Assembly (NCBI GenBank): GCA_902797125.1
Contig: CADBRS010000223.1
Coordinates: 1-5,771 of the forward strand
Reading direction: 5' to 3'
DNA length: 5,771 nt
Source: an uncultured Ruminococcus sp.
GTDB taxonomy: Bacteria; Bacillota; Clostridia; Oscillospirales; CAG-272
Each line of letters begins with the position of its first letter. The stretch's first letter is position 1. Positions 1 to 5,495 of the stretch are shown in pieces. The notes below the pieces were generated by a model. That model worked only from the letters and a program-made list of their open reading frames with translations, ran no database searches and was not told where the DNA came from. A program made the translations under genes and the position numbers.

Positions 1-1
1 G

Positions 2-91
2 AGAGGAGATTGCAAGGCACTACCAACTAACGGAGGAGCAATTCCTCCCCAACCTACGCTACAGCTTAGAGGTTGGGGTATCCTTGCTTAG
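2..91 (+). CDS. Possible C-terminal tail of a TnpB-like protein (5' part outside window)
   Basis: One open frame enters from the left edge and ends at TAG (89-91). It gives 29 residues beginning RGDCKALPTN and ending RGWGILA. The tail is low in complexity, rich in Gly and Pro, and has no motif. In IS200/IS605 elements tnpB often reads into the right-end hairpin before stopping, which fits this frame. The frame starting at base 3 is also open and ends at TGA (99-101), overlapping the isomerase ATG; it could equally be the end of an upstream gene. Either frame could be open by chance at this length, so the call is weak. Confidence 0.25.
   Translation, partial: RGDCKALPTNGGAIPPQPTLQLRGWGILA
38..87 (+). 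repeat. Inverted repeat: hairpin with internal loop at the putative IS right end
   Basis: The arms are 38-55 and 70-87. A 4-bp outer stem, a symmetric 5-base internal loop and a 9-bp inner stem without mismatches are seen directly. No T-rich tract follows immediately (ttagttttcg), so it is a poor intrinsic terminator. This favours a recognition hairpin or an omega-RNA scaffold. Confidence 0.75.
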
Positions 92-97
92 TTTTCG

Positions 98-835
98 ATG
101 AAATACGGTCTTCAGATGTACAGCGTCCGGGATATCACCGGACAGGATTTGCACCGTGCGCTTGTCGAAGTGGGCAAACAGGGTTACAAATTCGTCGAGT
201 TCGCAGGCTTTTTCGGCCACAGCGCCCGGGAAGTCAAAGCCTGGATGAAAGAGGCCGGTGTCCGCGTCTCTGGTACCCATACGGGATGGCAGGAACTCAC
301 CCCGGAAAATCTCGAGCAAACGATCCGGTATCATCAGGAAATCGGCAATAACAATATCATCATCCCCGGCGCGGATCTGTCCACACAGGAAAAGCTGGAC
401 GACTTCATCAAACTGCTCAACGACGTGCAGCCCAAACTGCGAAAAGCCGGCATCCGGCTGGGCTATCACAATCACAGCCATGAATTCATTCCCACGTCCT
501 ACGGAAAGATCATACACGAAGAGTTGGAGGCGCGGACGAACGTCGAGTTCGAGATCGACACCTTCTGGGCATTCGTGGCCGGCAAAGATCCCGTGGCTCT
601 CATCAGACGCTTGAAAGACAGGATCTCAGTCATCCATCTCAAGGACGGATTCCAGAACGGTCAGGGCAAGGCCTTGGGCGAAGGAGAAGCCCCGGTCGTA
701 GACGTTCGCAACGAGGCCATCGATCAGGGATTTGCCATCGTCGTCGAATCCGAAACCATGGATCCGGACGGACTTTCGGAAGTCGGAAGATGCATCTCCT
801 ATCTCAAGGCATTGGATCTTCTGGACGGCAAATAA
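98..835 (+). CDS. Sugar phosphate isomerase/epimerase (xylose isomerase-like TIM barrel)
   Basis: A 245-residue cytosolic protein of the AP-endonuclease-2/xylose-isomerase-like TIM-barrel superfamily. These enzymes use a divalent metal to isomerise or epimerise sugars, inosose or ketose derivatives; the substrate here cannot be told. The N-terminus MKYGLQMYSVRD is the usual first strand. VEFAGFFG (33-40) follows, then YHNHSHEF (123-130), EIDTFWAF (152-159), HLKD (180-183) and IVVESET (214-220). By family pattern the likely metal ligands are Glu129, Asp154, His180 and Glu217. Length is somewhat below the common 260-290 but no core strand seems missing. ATG at 98 is the only sensible start, because an in-frame TAG lies at 89-91. 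No Shine-Dalgarno precedes it: the upstream bases are ttagttttcg, directly after the putative mobile-element end. It may have lost its native leader, or be translated by coupling to the frame ending at 101. The family call is firm; the reaction is unknown. Confidence 0.9.
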   Translation: MKYGLQMYSVRDITGQDLHRALVEVGKQGYKFVEFAGFFGHSAREVKAWMKEAGVRVSGTHTGWQELTPENLEQTIRYHQEIGNNNIIIPGADLSTQEKLDDFIKLLNDVQPKLRKAGIRLGYHNHSHEFIPTSYGKIIHEELEARTNVEFEIDTFWAFVAGKDPVALIRRLKDRISVIHLKDGFQNGQGKALGEGEAPVVDVRNEAIDQGFAIVVESETMDPDGLSEVGRCISYLKALDLLDGK

Positions 836-855
836 TTCAAAACCATCAATTCATC

Positions 856-889
856 AGGGTCAGCCATGTTTTCGGACGTGGCTGACTTT
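856..889 (+). terminator. Hairpin between isomerase and ABC-F gene: weak terminator or attenuator
   Basis: gtcagccatg (859-868) pairs with cgtggctgac (877-886) with one G-U pair and an 8-base loop. Two G-U pairs and one A-U pair can extend the stem to 856/889. Only a short T run (ttt, 887-889) follows before cagcaac, so termination would be inefficient. The left arm contains the start of the candidate leader ORF at 866, so folding could also control its translation. The stem is seen directly; the role is inferred. Confidence 0.5.
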
Positions 890-913
890 CAGCAACAAAA
901 GGAACTTGCATGA
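866..913 (+). CDS. Candidate leader peptide upstream of ABC-F gene (15 codons)
   Basis: ATG at 866 opens a 15-codon frame, MFSDVADFQQQKELA, ending at TGA 911-913, which overlaps the ABC-F start as ATGA (910-913). AGGG at 856-859 sits six bases upstream and could serve as a weak ribosome binding site. Both lie in the left arm of the 856-889 hairpin. The frame is the same as that of the isomerase, ten codons after its TAA. Several antibiotic-resistance ABC-F genes are known to be controlled by short leader peptides and attenuation, so the arrangement is suggestive. A frame this short with an ATGA junction is also quite likely by chance. Confidence 0.25.
   Translation: MFSDVADFQQQKELA
899..903 (+). 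promoter_or_regulatory. Ribosome binding site of the ABC-F gene
   Basis: AAGGA lies six bases before ATG 910, good spacing, and supports this start. It falls inside the candidate leader ORF and just after the hairpin. Confidence 0.7.
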
Positions 914-2883
914 TCGCGATCAATATCACCAACCTGTCCTACAGCGTAGGAGACAGAGATATATTGGACCATATTTCATTTGCGCTGGACGCCCGGGACA
1001 AGCTAGGTATCATCGGGGTCAACGGATGCGGCAAAACGACGCTTTTGCGCCTGATCACGTCCGAACTCGAGCCCACCGAGGGCCAGATCTTCCGGGCCAA
1101 GGATAAAACCATCGCCTGGCTGCGTCAGGACGCTTCCCTGCCTGAAGATTCGACTCGGGATGGCGACACGCCGCTCAAACAGATGTATAAAGTCTACCAG
1201 GACCTCTTCGATATGGAGGAGCGGATGCAGACGCTGGTCCGGGACATGGAAAGAAGCCCGGACTCCCATCACATGAATACGCAAAGGGCCACGGAATACG
1301 CCTCTCTCGAGGACGCCTACACCAAAGCGGGCGGTCATGAGATGCGCGCCAGATGCGTGTCCACCTTACAAAATCTGGGCTTTACCGAAAAAACTATGAA
1401 CGAGCCCATCTCGAACCTCTCCGGAGGCGAACGGACAAGGCTTGCGCTGGGCCTCACACTGGCCCGTCAGCCCGATATTTTGCTTTTGGACGAACCGACC
1501 AACCATCTGGACATCGGGACCACGACATGGCTGGAAAATTACCTTGCTAAGGCCAATATCTGTTTGCTGGTCATCTCCCACGACCGCTATTTTCTGGACA
1601 AGATCACGAACAAAACGCTGCTCATCCGCCGCGGCAGAGCCAAGCTTTATAACGGCAACTATACCCGTTCCATGGCCCAGCGCAAAGCGGACGACGACGT
1701 GGCCGAACATCAATTCAAGGTCCAGCAAAAAGAAATAGCCCGCCAGGAAGCCTATATCGAACAGCAAAAGAGATGGGGACGGGAGCGCAACATCATCGCG
1801 GCCGAGAGCCGGCAGAAGATGCTCGACAAAATGGTGCTCCTGAGCCGCCCGGACAAGGACCCGACGCCCATCCGCATGGCGTTCACTCAGGGACTGGAGA
1901 GCGGGAATGACGTGCTCCAGGTCCGGGATCTGAGCGTAGGCTATGGCGACAAACCGATCTTCGAAAATATCTCTTTCAAGCTATCCAAAGGCGAACATAT
2001 GCTGATCATCGGACCGAACGGATGCGGCAAATCCACGCTGATCAAAACCGTGATGGGCCAGATCCGGGCGCAGTCCGGCGCCGTCTACAAAGGCGTCAAC
2101 GTCGAGATCGGTTATTACGACCAGCAAAACCAGAACCTGAATCCGAACAATACGGTCCTTGAAGAATTATGGGAAAAATATCCTACGATGACCGAGACGC
2201 ATATCAGGTCCGCATTGGCCGCATTCCGTTTCACGGGCGAGGACGTCTTCAAGCCCGTGTCGGTTCTCTCCGGAGGCGAACGGGCCCGGCTGACGCTCTC
2301 CAAATTGATCCTTTCCCACATGAATCTGCTCATCCTGGACGAGCCGACCAACCATCTGGACGTGGACTCACGCGAAGCGCTCGAATCGGCATTGTCCTCT
2401 TTCGAAGGCACGATCCTGGCCGTTTCCCACGACCGTTATTTCATTGAAAAGATCGCGACGCGCATCTTCGAGATGAGACCCGAGAGCATCCTGGGCATGG
2501 ATTATCTGGATTATCCGGCCAACCATCCGGGTGCGGCTTATACGGAATATCAGACATACAAGACCGCACGGATCGAAGAGCGAACGGCTCAGCCGGGTAC
2601 GCCTTCATCCGCTGCACCCGTTCGCGAAGTCTCATCCAATAAAGAGCAATATCTTAAGAACAAGCAGTCCGCGTCCGAGGCACGCAAGCGCGCCACGCTC
2701 ATTGGCAAGCTGTCCACAGAGCGGGATCAGATCGAATCGCGTCTGGACGAAATCACCTCGCTCATGGCCGGCGAAGCCGCGACGGACTACATAAAAATAG
2801 CCGAGCTGGACAACGAGAAAACAGATCTTGAAACCCGGCTGCTCGAGATCTATGAGCAGCTCGAAGAACTCGAAACAACTTGA
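910..2883 (+). CDS. ABC-F family ATPase (Uup/YdiF/ABCF3-like ribosome-associated factor)
   Basis: A 657-residue soluble protein with two ABC ATPase domains in tandem and no membrane segment, the hallmark of ABC-F translation factors, which bind the ribosomal E site and act on stalled or drug-blocked ribosomes. Domain 1 has Walker A GVNGCGKT (36-43), signature LSGGE (170-174), Walker B ILLLDE (190-195) followed by PTNHLD, and switch His224. Residues about 95-140 are the helical arm. The charged linker at about 245-320 is the P-site-tRNA interaction motif and is of ordinary length. Domain 2 has GPNGCGKS (368-375), LSGGE (453-457), LLILDE (473-478) and His507. Both catalytic Glu (195, 478) are intact. 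A Ser/Pro-rich hinge (about 560-580) leads to a charged, probably coiled-coil tail (about 585-657), as in Uup and YdiF. The two domains share an identical 18-base signature stretch (1417-1434 and 2266-2283) and a 24-base DEPTNHLD stretch differing at one base (1489-1512 and 2338-2361). The short linker argues against a dedicated resistance protein, but this is not proof. Confidence 0.96.
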   Translation: MIAINITNLSYSVGDRDILDHISFALDARDKLGIIGVNGCGKTTLLRLITSELEPTEGQIFRAKDKTIAWLRQDASLPEDSTRDGDTPLKQMYKVYQDLFDMEERMQTLVRDMERSPDSHHMNTQRATEYASLEDAYTKAGGHEMRARCVSTLQNLGFTEKTMNEPISNLSGGERTRLALGLTLARQPDILLLDEPTNHLDIGTTTWLENYLAKANICLLVISHDRYFLDKITNKTLLIRRGRAKLYNGNYTRSMAQRKADDDVAEHQFKVQQKEIARQEAYIEQQKRWGRERNIIAAESRQKMLDKMVLLSRPDKDPTPIRMAFTQGLESGNDVLQVRDLSVGYGDKPIFENISFKLSKGEHMLIIGPNGCGKSTLIKTVMGQIRAQSGAVYKGVNVEIGYYDQQNQNLNPNNTVLEELWEKYPTMTETHIRSALAAFRFTGEDVFKPVSVLSGGERARLTLSKLILSHMNLLILDEPTNHLDVDSREALESALSSFEGTILAVSHDRYFIEKIATRIFEMRPESILGMDYLDYPANHPGAAYTEYQTYKTARIEERTAQPGTPSSAAPVREVSSNKEQYLKNKQSASEARKRATLIGKLSTERDQIESRLDEITSLMAGEAATDYIKIAELDNEKTDLETRLLEIYEQLEELETT

Positions 2884-2900
2884 ATTTCAGTTTAAGCCAA

Positions 2901-2928
2901 AAACAGGCACCCCCGCGGGTGCCTGTTT
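2901..2928. terminator. Bidirectional intrinsic terminator between convergent genes
   Basis: aaacaggcaccc (2901-2912) and gggtgcctgttt (2917-2928) form a perfect 12-bp GC-rich stem with a 4-base loop (ccgc). It lies 17 bases after the ABC-F stop and 24 bases beyond the thioesterase stop on the other strand. On the minus strand the stem runs into five T (complement of aaaaa, 2899-2903). On the plus strand the stem ends in ttt and is followed by gcttgtct. It can therefore end both transcripts, more strongly the minus-strand operon. It is the only structure I see in the 69-base gap. Confidence 0.9.
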
Positions 2929-2952
2929 GCTTGTCTATTGGGTTTGTGAAAA

Positions 2953-3702
2953 TCAGCCGATTTGTTCGAAATCCGTTCTCTTCTTCATGTCCAGACGGGC
3001 CTGAAAGCACATCTTTCCGTCTTCGCCTTCTGCGGAAAAGAGATAGGCGTCCGGATTTTCTGCGTCCGTGCCCCGCCGGATCGTGAGGATCTGGCCGCCG
3101 GGAACGCCGTTGTGAAAAAGGATCACGATCCGCTCGGGATAGAAGTCCCGGGCCACGTCCGAAGGCAGAAAGTTCATGACCACGTCCGGATAGAACGTAT
3201 TGTTCATATGCCCGTTATAGTCCGTCACGGCATAGGAGACAGGATAAGTCCCCACGACCTCGAGCCCTTCCATTTGAAGCCGCATGGGAGGCTTATAGTC
3301 GTGTCCTTCTTCTCGGGGATACGGATAGGGATAGTCCTCCATCTTGCAAAGCGCATGCGTGTCTACACGGACAAGCGCCCAGATGCTGGAGCCTTCCCAG
3401 ACGCAACGGTCCCCCTGATATACGCTGAACTCGCGGCATGTGGAAAAGCCTTTGACGTCCGAGACCCAGGTATCGACGCGGATCTCGTCCCCTTTCCGGA
3501 GCAGCGCATGGGCGCGCAATTCGATCCGGGTCAGGATGAATCCCATTTGGTCTTCGTCCCGCATGAGGTCCAGATCTTTTCCGAAGGAGGCGCATTGATG
3601 GTTCGCGGTCTCCTCGAGATAGGTCAGCATGCGGGTGGGGCGGATGACCCGTCCCGCATCCGTGTCATGCCAGCAGACTTTGTAAGTTTCCGAAAATCTC
3701 AT
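2953..3702 (-). CDS. Acyl-ACP thioesterase (FatA/FatB-like double hotdog)
   Basis: A 249-residue cytosolic protein that by family hydrolyses acyl-ACP to release free fatty acids from fatty-acid synthesis. The first hotdog domain (about 1-125) starts with YKVCWHDTDAGR and the hotdog helix PTRMLTYLEETANHQ (22-36). The second domain carries DYNGHMNN (161-168), matching the plant D-x-N-x-H-x-N-N active-site motif, so Asp161, Asn163 and His165 are the expected catalytic residues. The conserved acidic residue expected about 33 residues later seems to be Asn198 in FHNGVPGG (by-eye alignment). Bacterial members of about 240-250 residues are common in anaerobic Firmicutes and often called 'acyl-ACP thioesterase domain' proteins. 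There is no signal peptide. Its ATG overlaps the aldolase stop in an ATGA (3699-3702), and the only SD-like bases (AAGG) lie one base from the start, so translation is probably coupled to the aldolase. It is the last gene of the operon, before the 2901-2928 terminator. Confidence 0.87.
   Translation of the reverse strand: MRFSETYKVCWHDTDAGRVIRPTRMLTYLEETANHQCASFGKDLDLMRDEDQMGFILTRIELRAHALLRKGDEIRVDTWVSDVKGFSTCREFSVYQGDRCVWEGSSIWALVRVDTHALCKMEDYPYPYPREEGHDYKPPMRLQMEGLEVVGTYPVSYAVTDYNGHMNNTFYPDVVMNFLPSDVARDFYPERIVILFHNGVPGGQILTIRRGTDAENPDAYLFSAEGEDGKMCFQARLDMKKRTDFEQIG
3699..3702 (-). promoter_or_regulatory. ATGA stop-start overlap, aldolase to thioesterase
   Basis: The aldolase TGA (3699-3701) shares bases with the thioesterase ATG (3700-3702). 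With no well-placed Shine-Dalgarno for the downstream gene, re-initiation by the same ribosomes is the likely mode. Confidence 0.8.
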
Positions 3703-4634
3703 GCCTTGTTGTCCGAGCCGAGCACGTTGACGATCTTGTGATGGACCATCTTGCGGACTTCATCCCGGGCGACAGTCAGATACTGACGGGGATCGAAATA
3801 GTCCGGATGCTCGACGAAGGTGCGGCGGATACCGGCGGTCATGGCCAGACGGATATCCGAGTCGATATTGATCTTGCAAACGGCACCTTTGGCCGCTTCT
3901 CTCAGCATGCTCTCCGGAATGCCGATGGCGTCCGGCATCTTGCCGCCGTCCCGGTTGATCTCTTCCACGAGTTCCGGAATAACGGAGGATGCACCGTGCA
4001 AAACGATCGGGAAACCGGGCAGTCTTCTGGCCACTTCGGCAAGGATGTCGAAGCGGAGCTGAGGCTTCTGGCCGGGCTTGAATTTGTAAGCGCCGTGAGA
4101 GGTCCCGATGGCGATAGCCAAGGAATCGATGCCGGTCTTCTCGACGAAAGTCTGTGCTTCGGCAGGATCTGTGAACATGGCGTCCTCGGCAGATACGTTC
4201 ACGGCGTCCTCGATGCCTGCGAGCTTTCCGAGCTCGGCTTCCACGACCACACCGTGGGCATGGGCATATTCCACCACTTTACGGGTCACCTGGACATTTT
4301 CATCGAAATCGAAACGGCTGCCGTCGATCATGACGGACGTGAATCCGTTGTCGATGCAGGCTTTGCAGATGTCGAAATCCGCGCCGTGATCCAGATGGAG
4401 AGCGAAATCGATGCCTGCGTCTTCGCATGCGGCATGAGCCAGGGCCATCAGGTAGGCGGGTTTGGCATATTTGCGCGCGCCTGCGCTGACCTGAAGGATC
4501 AAGGGAGACCGGTCTGCGGCTGCAGCTTCGGTGATTGCCTGGATGATCTCCATGTTGTTGATATTGAAAGCGCCTACGGCGTAACCGCCCGTATAGGCTT
4601 TTTTGAACATTTCTGTCGTTGTGACAAGTGCCAT
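3699..4634 (-). CDS. fba: Class II fructose-1,6-bisphosphate aldolase
   Basis: A 311-residue zinc aldolase that reversibly splits fructose-1,6-bisphosphate into dihydroxyacetone phosphate and glyceraldehyde-3-phosphate in glycolysis and gluconeogenesis. The N-terminus GAFNINNMEI (21-30) is typical. HLDHG (80-84) supplies catalytic Asp82 and zinc ligand His83. EAELGKLAG (132-140) is the conserved Glu strand. GTSHGAYK (177-184) gives zinc ligand His180, and LHGASS (212-217) gives His213. KINIDSD (254-260) is the phosphate- and substrate-binding strand. Length matches the roughly 305-310-residue class II group. The related tagatose-bisphosphate aldolases (KbaY/GatY) share the fold, but the insert around GGKMPDAIGIPESMLREAA (230-248) fits the FBA group. 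Start ATG at 4634 is backed by AAGGA. It lies 20 bases after mrp and overlaps the thioesterase by 4 bases. Confidence 0.95.
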   Translation of the reverse strand: MALVTTTEMFKKAYTGGYAVGAFNINNMEIIQAITEAAAADRSPLILQVSAGARKYAKPAYLMALAHAACEDAGIDFALHLDHGADFDICKACIDNGFTSVMIDGSRFDFDENVQVTRKVVEYAHAHGVVVEAELGKLAGIEDAVNVSAEDAMFTDPAEAQTFVEKTGIDSLAIAIGTSHGAYKFKPGQKPQLRFDILAEVARRLPGFPIVLHGASSVIPELVEEINRDGGKMPDAIGIPESMLREAAKGAVCKINIDSDIRLAMTAGIRRTFVEHPDYFDPRQYLTVARDEVRKMVHHKIVNVLGSDNKA

Positions 4635-4642
4635 TTTCTATT

Positions 4643-4647
4643 TCCTT
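4643..4647 (-). promoter_or_regulatory. Ribosome binding site of the aldolase gene
   Basis: AAGGA on the minus strand, eight bases before ATG 4634, inside the 20-base gap after the mrp stop (4655-4657). Confidence 0.75.
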
Positions 4648-4654
4648 CTTTCGT

Positions 4655-5485
4655 TTAATCTTTCACCATTTCGGCGATGGCGTCCGCCACGCCGTCCAGA
4701 TAGGTCGTTCCCAAGTCTTCGATGCGTCCTTCGTCGCAAAGCGCGGCCAAAGAAGGCTCGATCGGGATCTTGGCGACCAGTCCGATGCCTTCCTCGGCAG
4801 CGATCTCATCGACGTGGCTCTCGCCGTAGATCGAATGACGCTTGCCGCAGTCCGGGCATTCAAAATAGGACATGTTTTCCACGATGCCCAGGATCGGAAC
4901 GTTCATCATGTCGGCCATCTTCACGGCTTTCTTGACGATCATGGAGACCAGATCCTGAGGAGAGGTCACCACGATGATCCCGTCGACGGGAATGGACTGG
5001 AAAATCGTTAAGGGAACGTCTCCGGTCCCGGGAGGACAGTCTAAGAACATCACGTCCACGTCGCCCCAGACCACGTCGGTCCAGAACTGTTTGACGGTGC
5101 CTGCCAAAATCGGTCCGCGCCAGATGACGGGATCCGAATCGTTTGGAAGGAGCAGATTGACGCTCATCATCTCGATACCGCTCTTGGTCAGCGCCGGCAG
5201 GATGCCGCGGTCGTCCCCGACCGCTTTCTCGGTGACGCCGAACATCTTGGGAACGGAAGGCCCGGTGATATCCGCGTCCAGAATGGCTGTGCACAGCCCC
5301 TTCCGGCGGATCAAGGTAGCCAAGGAAGCCGAGACCATCGACTTGCCCACGCCGCCTTTGCCCGAGATGACCGCGATCACTTTCTTGACATGGGAATATT
5401 CGTTCGTATCCACATGCATATCCGCGGGTTTTCTCTCCGAACAGTTCTCGGAGCAGGAATTGCAATCGTGATTACAATCGCTCAT
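4655..5485 (-). CDS. mrp: Mrp/NBP35-family P-loop ATPase, Fe-S cluster carrier
   Basis: A 276-residue cytosolic ATPase of the Mrp/ApbC/NBP35 group, which binds a bridging Fe4S4 cluster as a dimer and passes it to apo-enzymes. The deviant Walker A SGKGGVGKS is at 41-49, with signature Lys43. ILDADITGPSVPKMFG (68-83) is the switch I region with its Asp. DCPPGTGD (149-156) is switch II. Cluster-binding CPDC is at 210-213 (Cys210, Cys213). The N-terminus MSDCNHDCNSCSENCSER holds four Cys (4, 8, 11, 15), resembling the extra ferredoxin-like cluster motif of NBP35-type proteins; this form is common in Clostridia. The start at 5485 is chosen because GGAGG (5491-5495) lies five bases upstream; the frame could extend to a TTG at 5506, but that start lacks a good SD and would overlap pepC. 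It sits 10 bases after pepC and 20 before fba in the same operon. Confidence 0.95.
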   Translation of the reverse strand: MSDCNHDCNSCSENCSERKPADMHVDTNEYSHVKKVIAVISGKGGVGKSMVSASLATLIRRKGLCTAILDADITGPSVPKMFGVTEKAVGDDRGILPALTKSGIEMMSVNLLLPNDSDPVIWRGPILAGTVKQFWTDVVWGDVDVMFLDCPPGTGDVPLTIFQSIPVDGIIVVTSPQDLVSMIVKKAVKMADMMNVPILGIVENMSYFECPDCGKRHSIYGESHVDEIAAEEGIGLVAKIPIEPSLAALCDEGRIEDLGTTYLDGVADAIAEMVKD

Positions 5486-5490
5486 AAAAG

Positions 5491-5495
5491 CCTCC
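5491..5495 (-). promoter_or_regulatory. Ribosome binding site of mrp, abutting the pepC stop
   Basis: GGAGG on the minus strand, five bases before ATG 5485 and directly adjoining the pepC TGA (5496-5498). It decides the mrp start and implies that ribosomes leaving pepC can load mrp. Confidence 0.85.

Larger units (their letters stand above)
1..91 (+). mobile_element. Probable right end of an IS200/IS605-type (tnpB) element, partial
   Basis: This stretch before the isomerase is densely self-complementary. The main structure pairs gcaa (38-41) with ttgc (84-87), has a 5x5 internal loop (ttcct 42-46, tatcc 79-83), and then a perfect 9-bp stem ccccaacct (47-55) with aggttgggg (70-78) around a 14-base loop. 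A second helix is possible between gcaagg (12-17) and ccttgc (82-87), and a small one between ggagga (32-37) and tcctcc (43-48); these compete with the main fold. The pattern gcaattcctcccc / ggggtatccttgc is what I recall of right ends of IS200/IS605-family elements, where the end of tnpB overlaps an omega-RNA scaffold. That assignment is from memory and not from a search. The element body would lie left of the window. Alternatively it could be a structured leader or attenuator of the isomerase. Confidence 0.5.

Noticed and set aside
3..101. C-terminus of an upstream gene, possibly deaminase-like, in the base-3 frame
   Set aside because: The 32 residues (EEIARHYQLTEEQ...) look protein-like but are too short to assign. 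The strong right-end-type hairpin explains the sequence better, so this is kept only as an alternative.
59..517. 152-codon minus-strand open frame over the isomerase 5' half
   Set aside because: It is antisense to the well-supported isomerase, has no RBS or domain, and runs through the structured 59-97 region.
1417..2361. Repeated 18- and 24-base stretches in the ABC-F gene as a possible mobile or recombination repeat
   Set aside because: They encode the LSGGER and DEPTNHLD motifs of the two homologous ATPase domains, so they come from domain duplication and constraint and are not an inserted repeat.
2962..3741. 259-codon plus-strand open frame over the thioesterase
   Set aside because: It is antisense to the thioesterase, which has the family active-site motif, operon coupling and a terminator. 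The shadow begins right at the terminator region without an RBS and has no domain.
3738..4658. 306-codon plus-strand open frame spanning almost the whole aldolase gene
   Set aside because: It is exactly antisense to a clear class II aldolase with intact motifs. Its translation has no recognisable domain and it has no upstream RBS. It is a codon-bias shadow.
4860..5465. 201-codon alternate minus-strand frame inside mrp
   Set aside because: It overlaps mrp in another frame with an Arg/Gly-rich, low-complexity translation, whereas mrp shows all family motifs.
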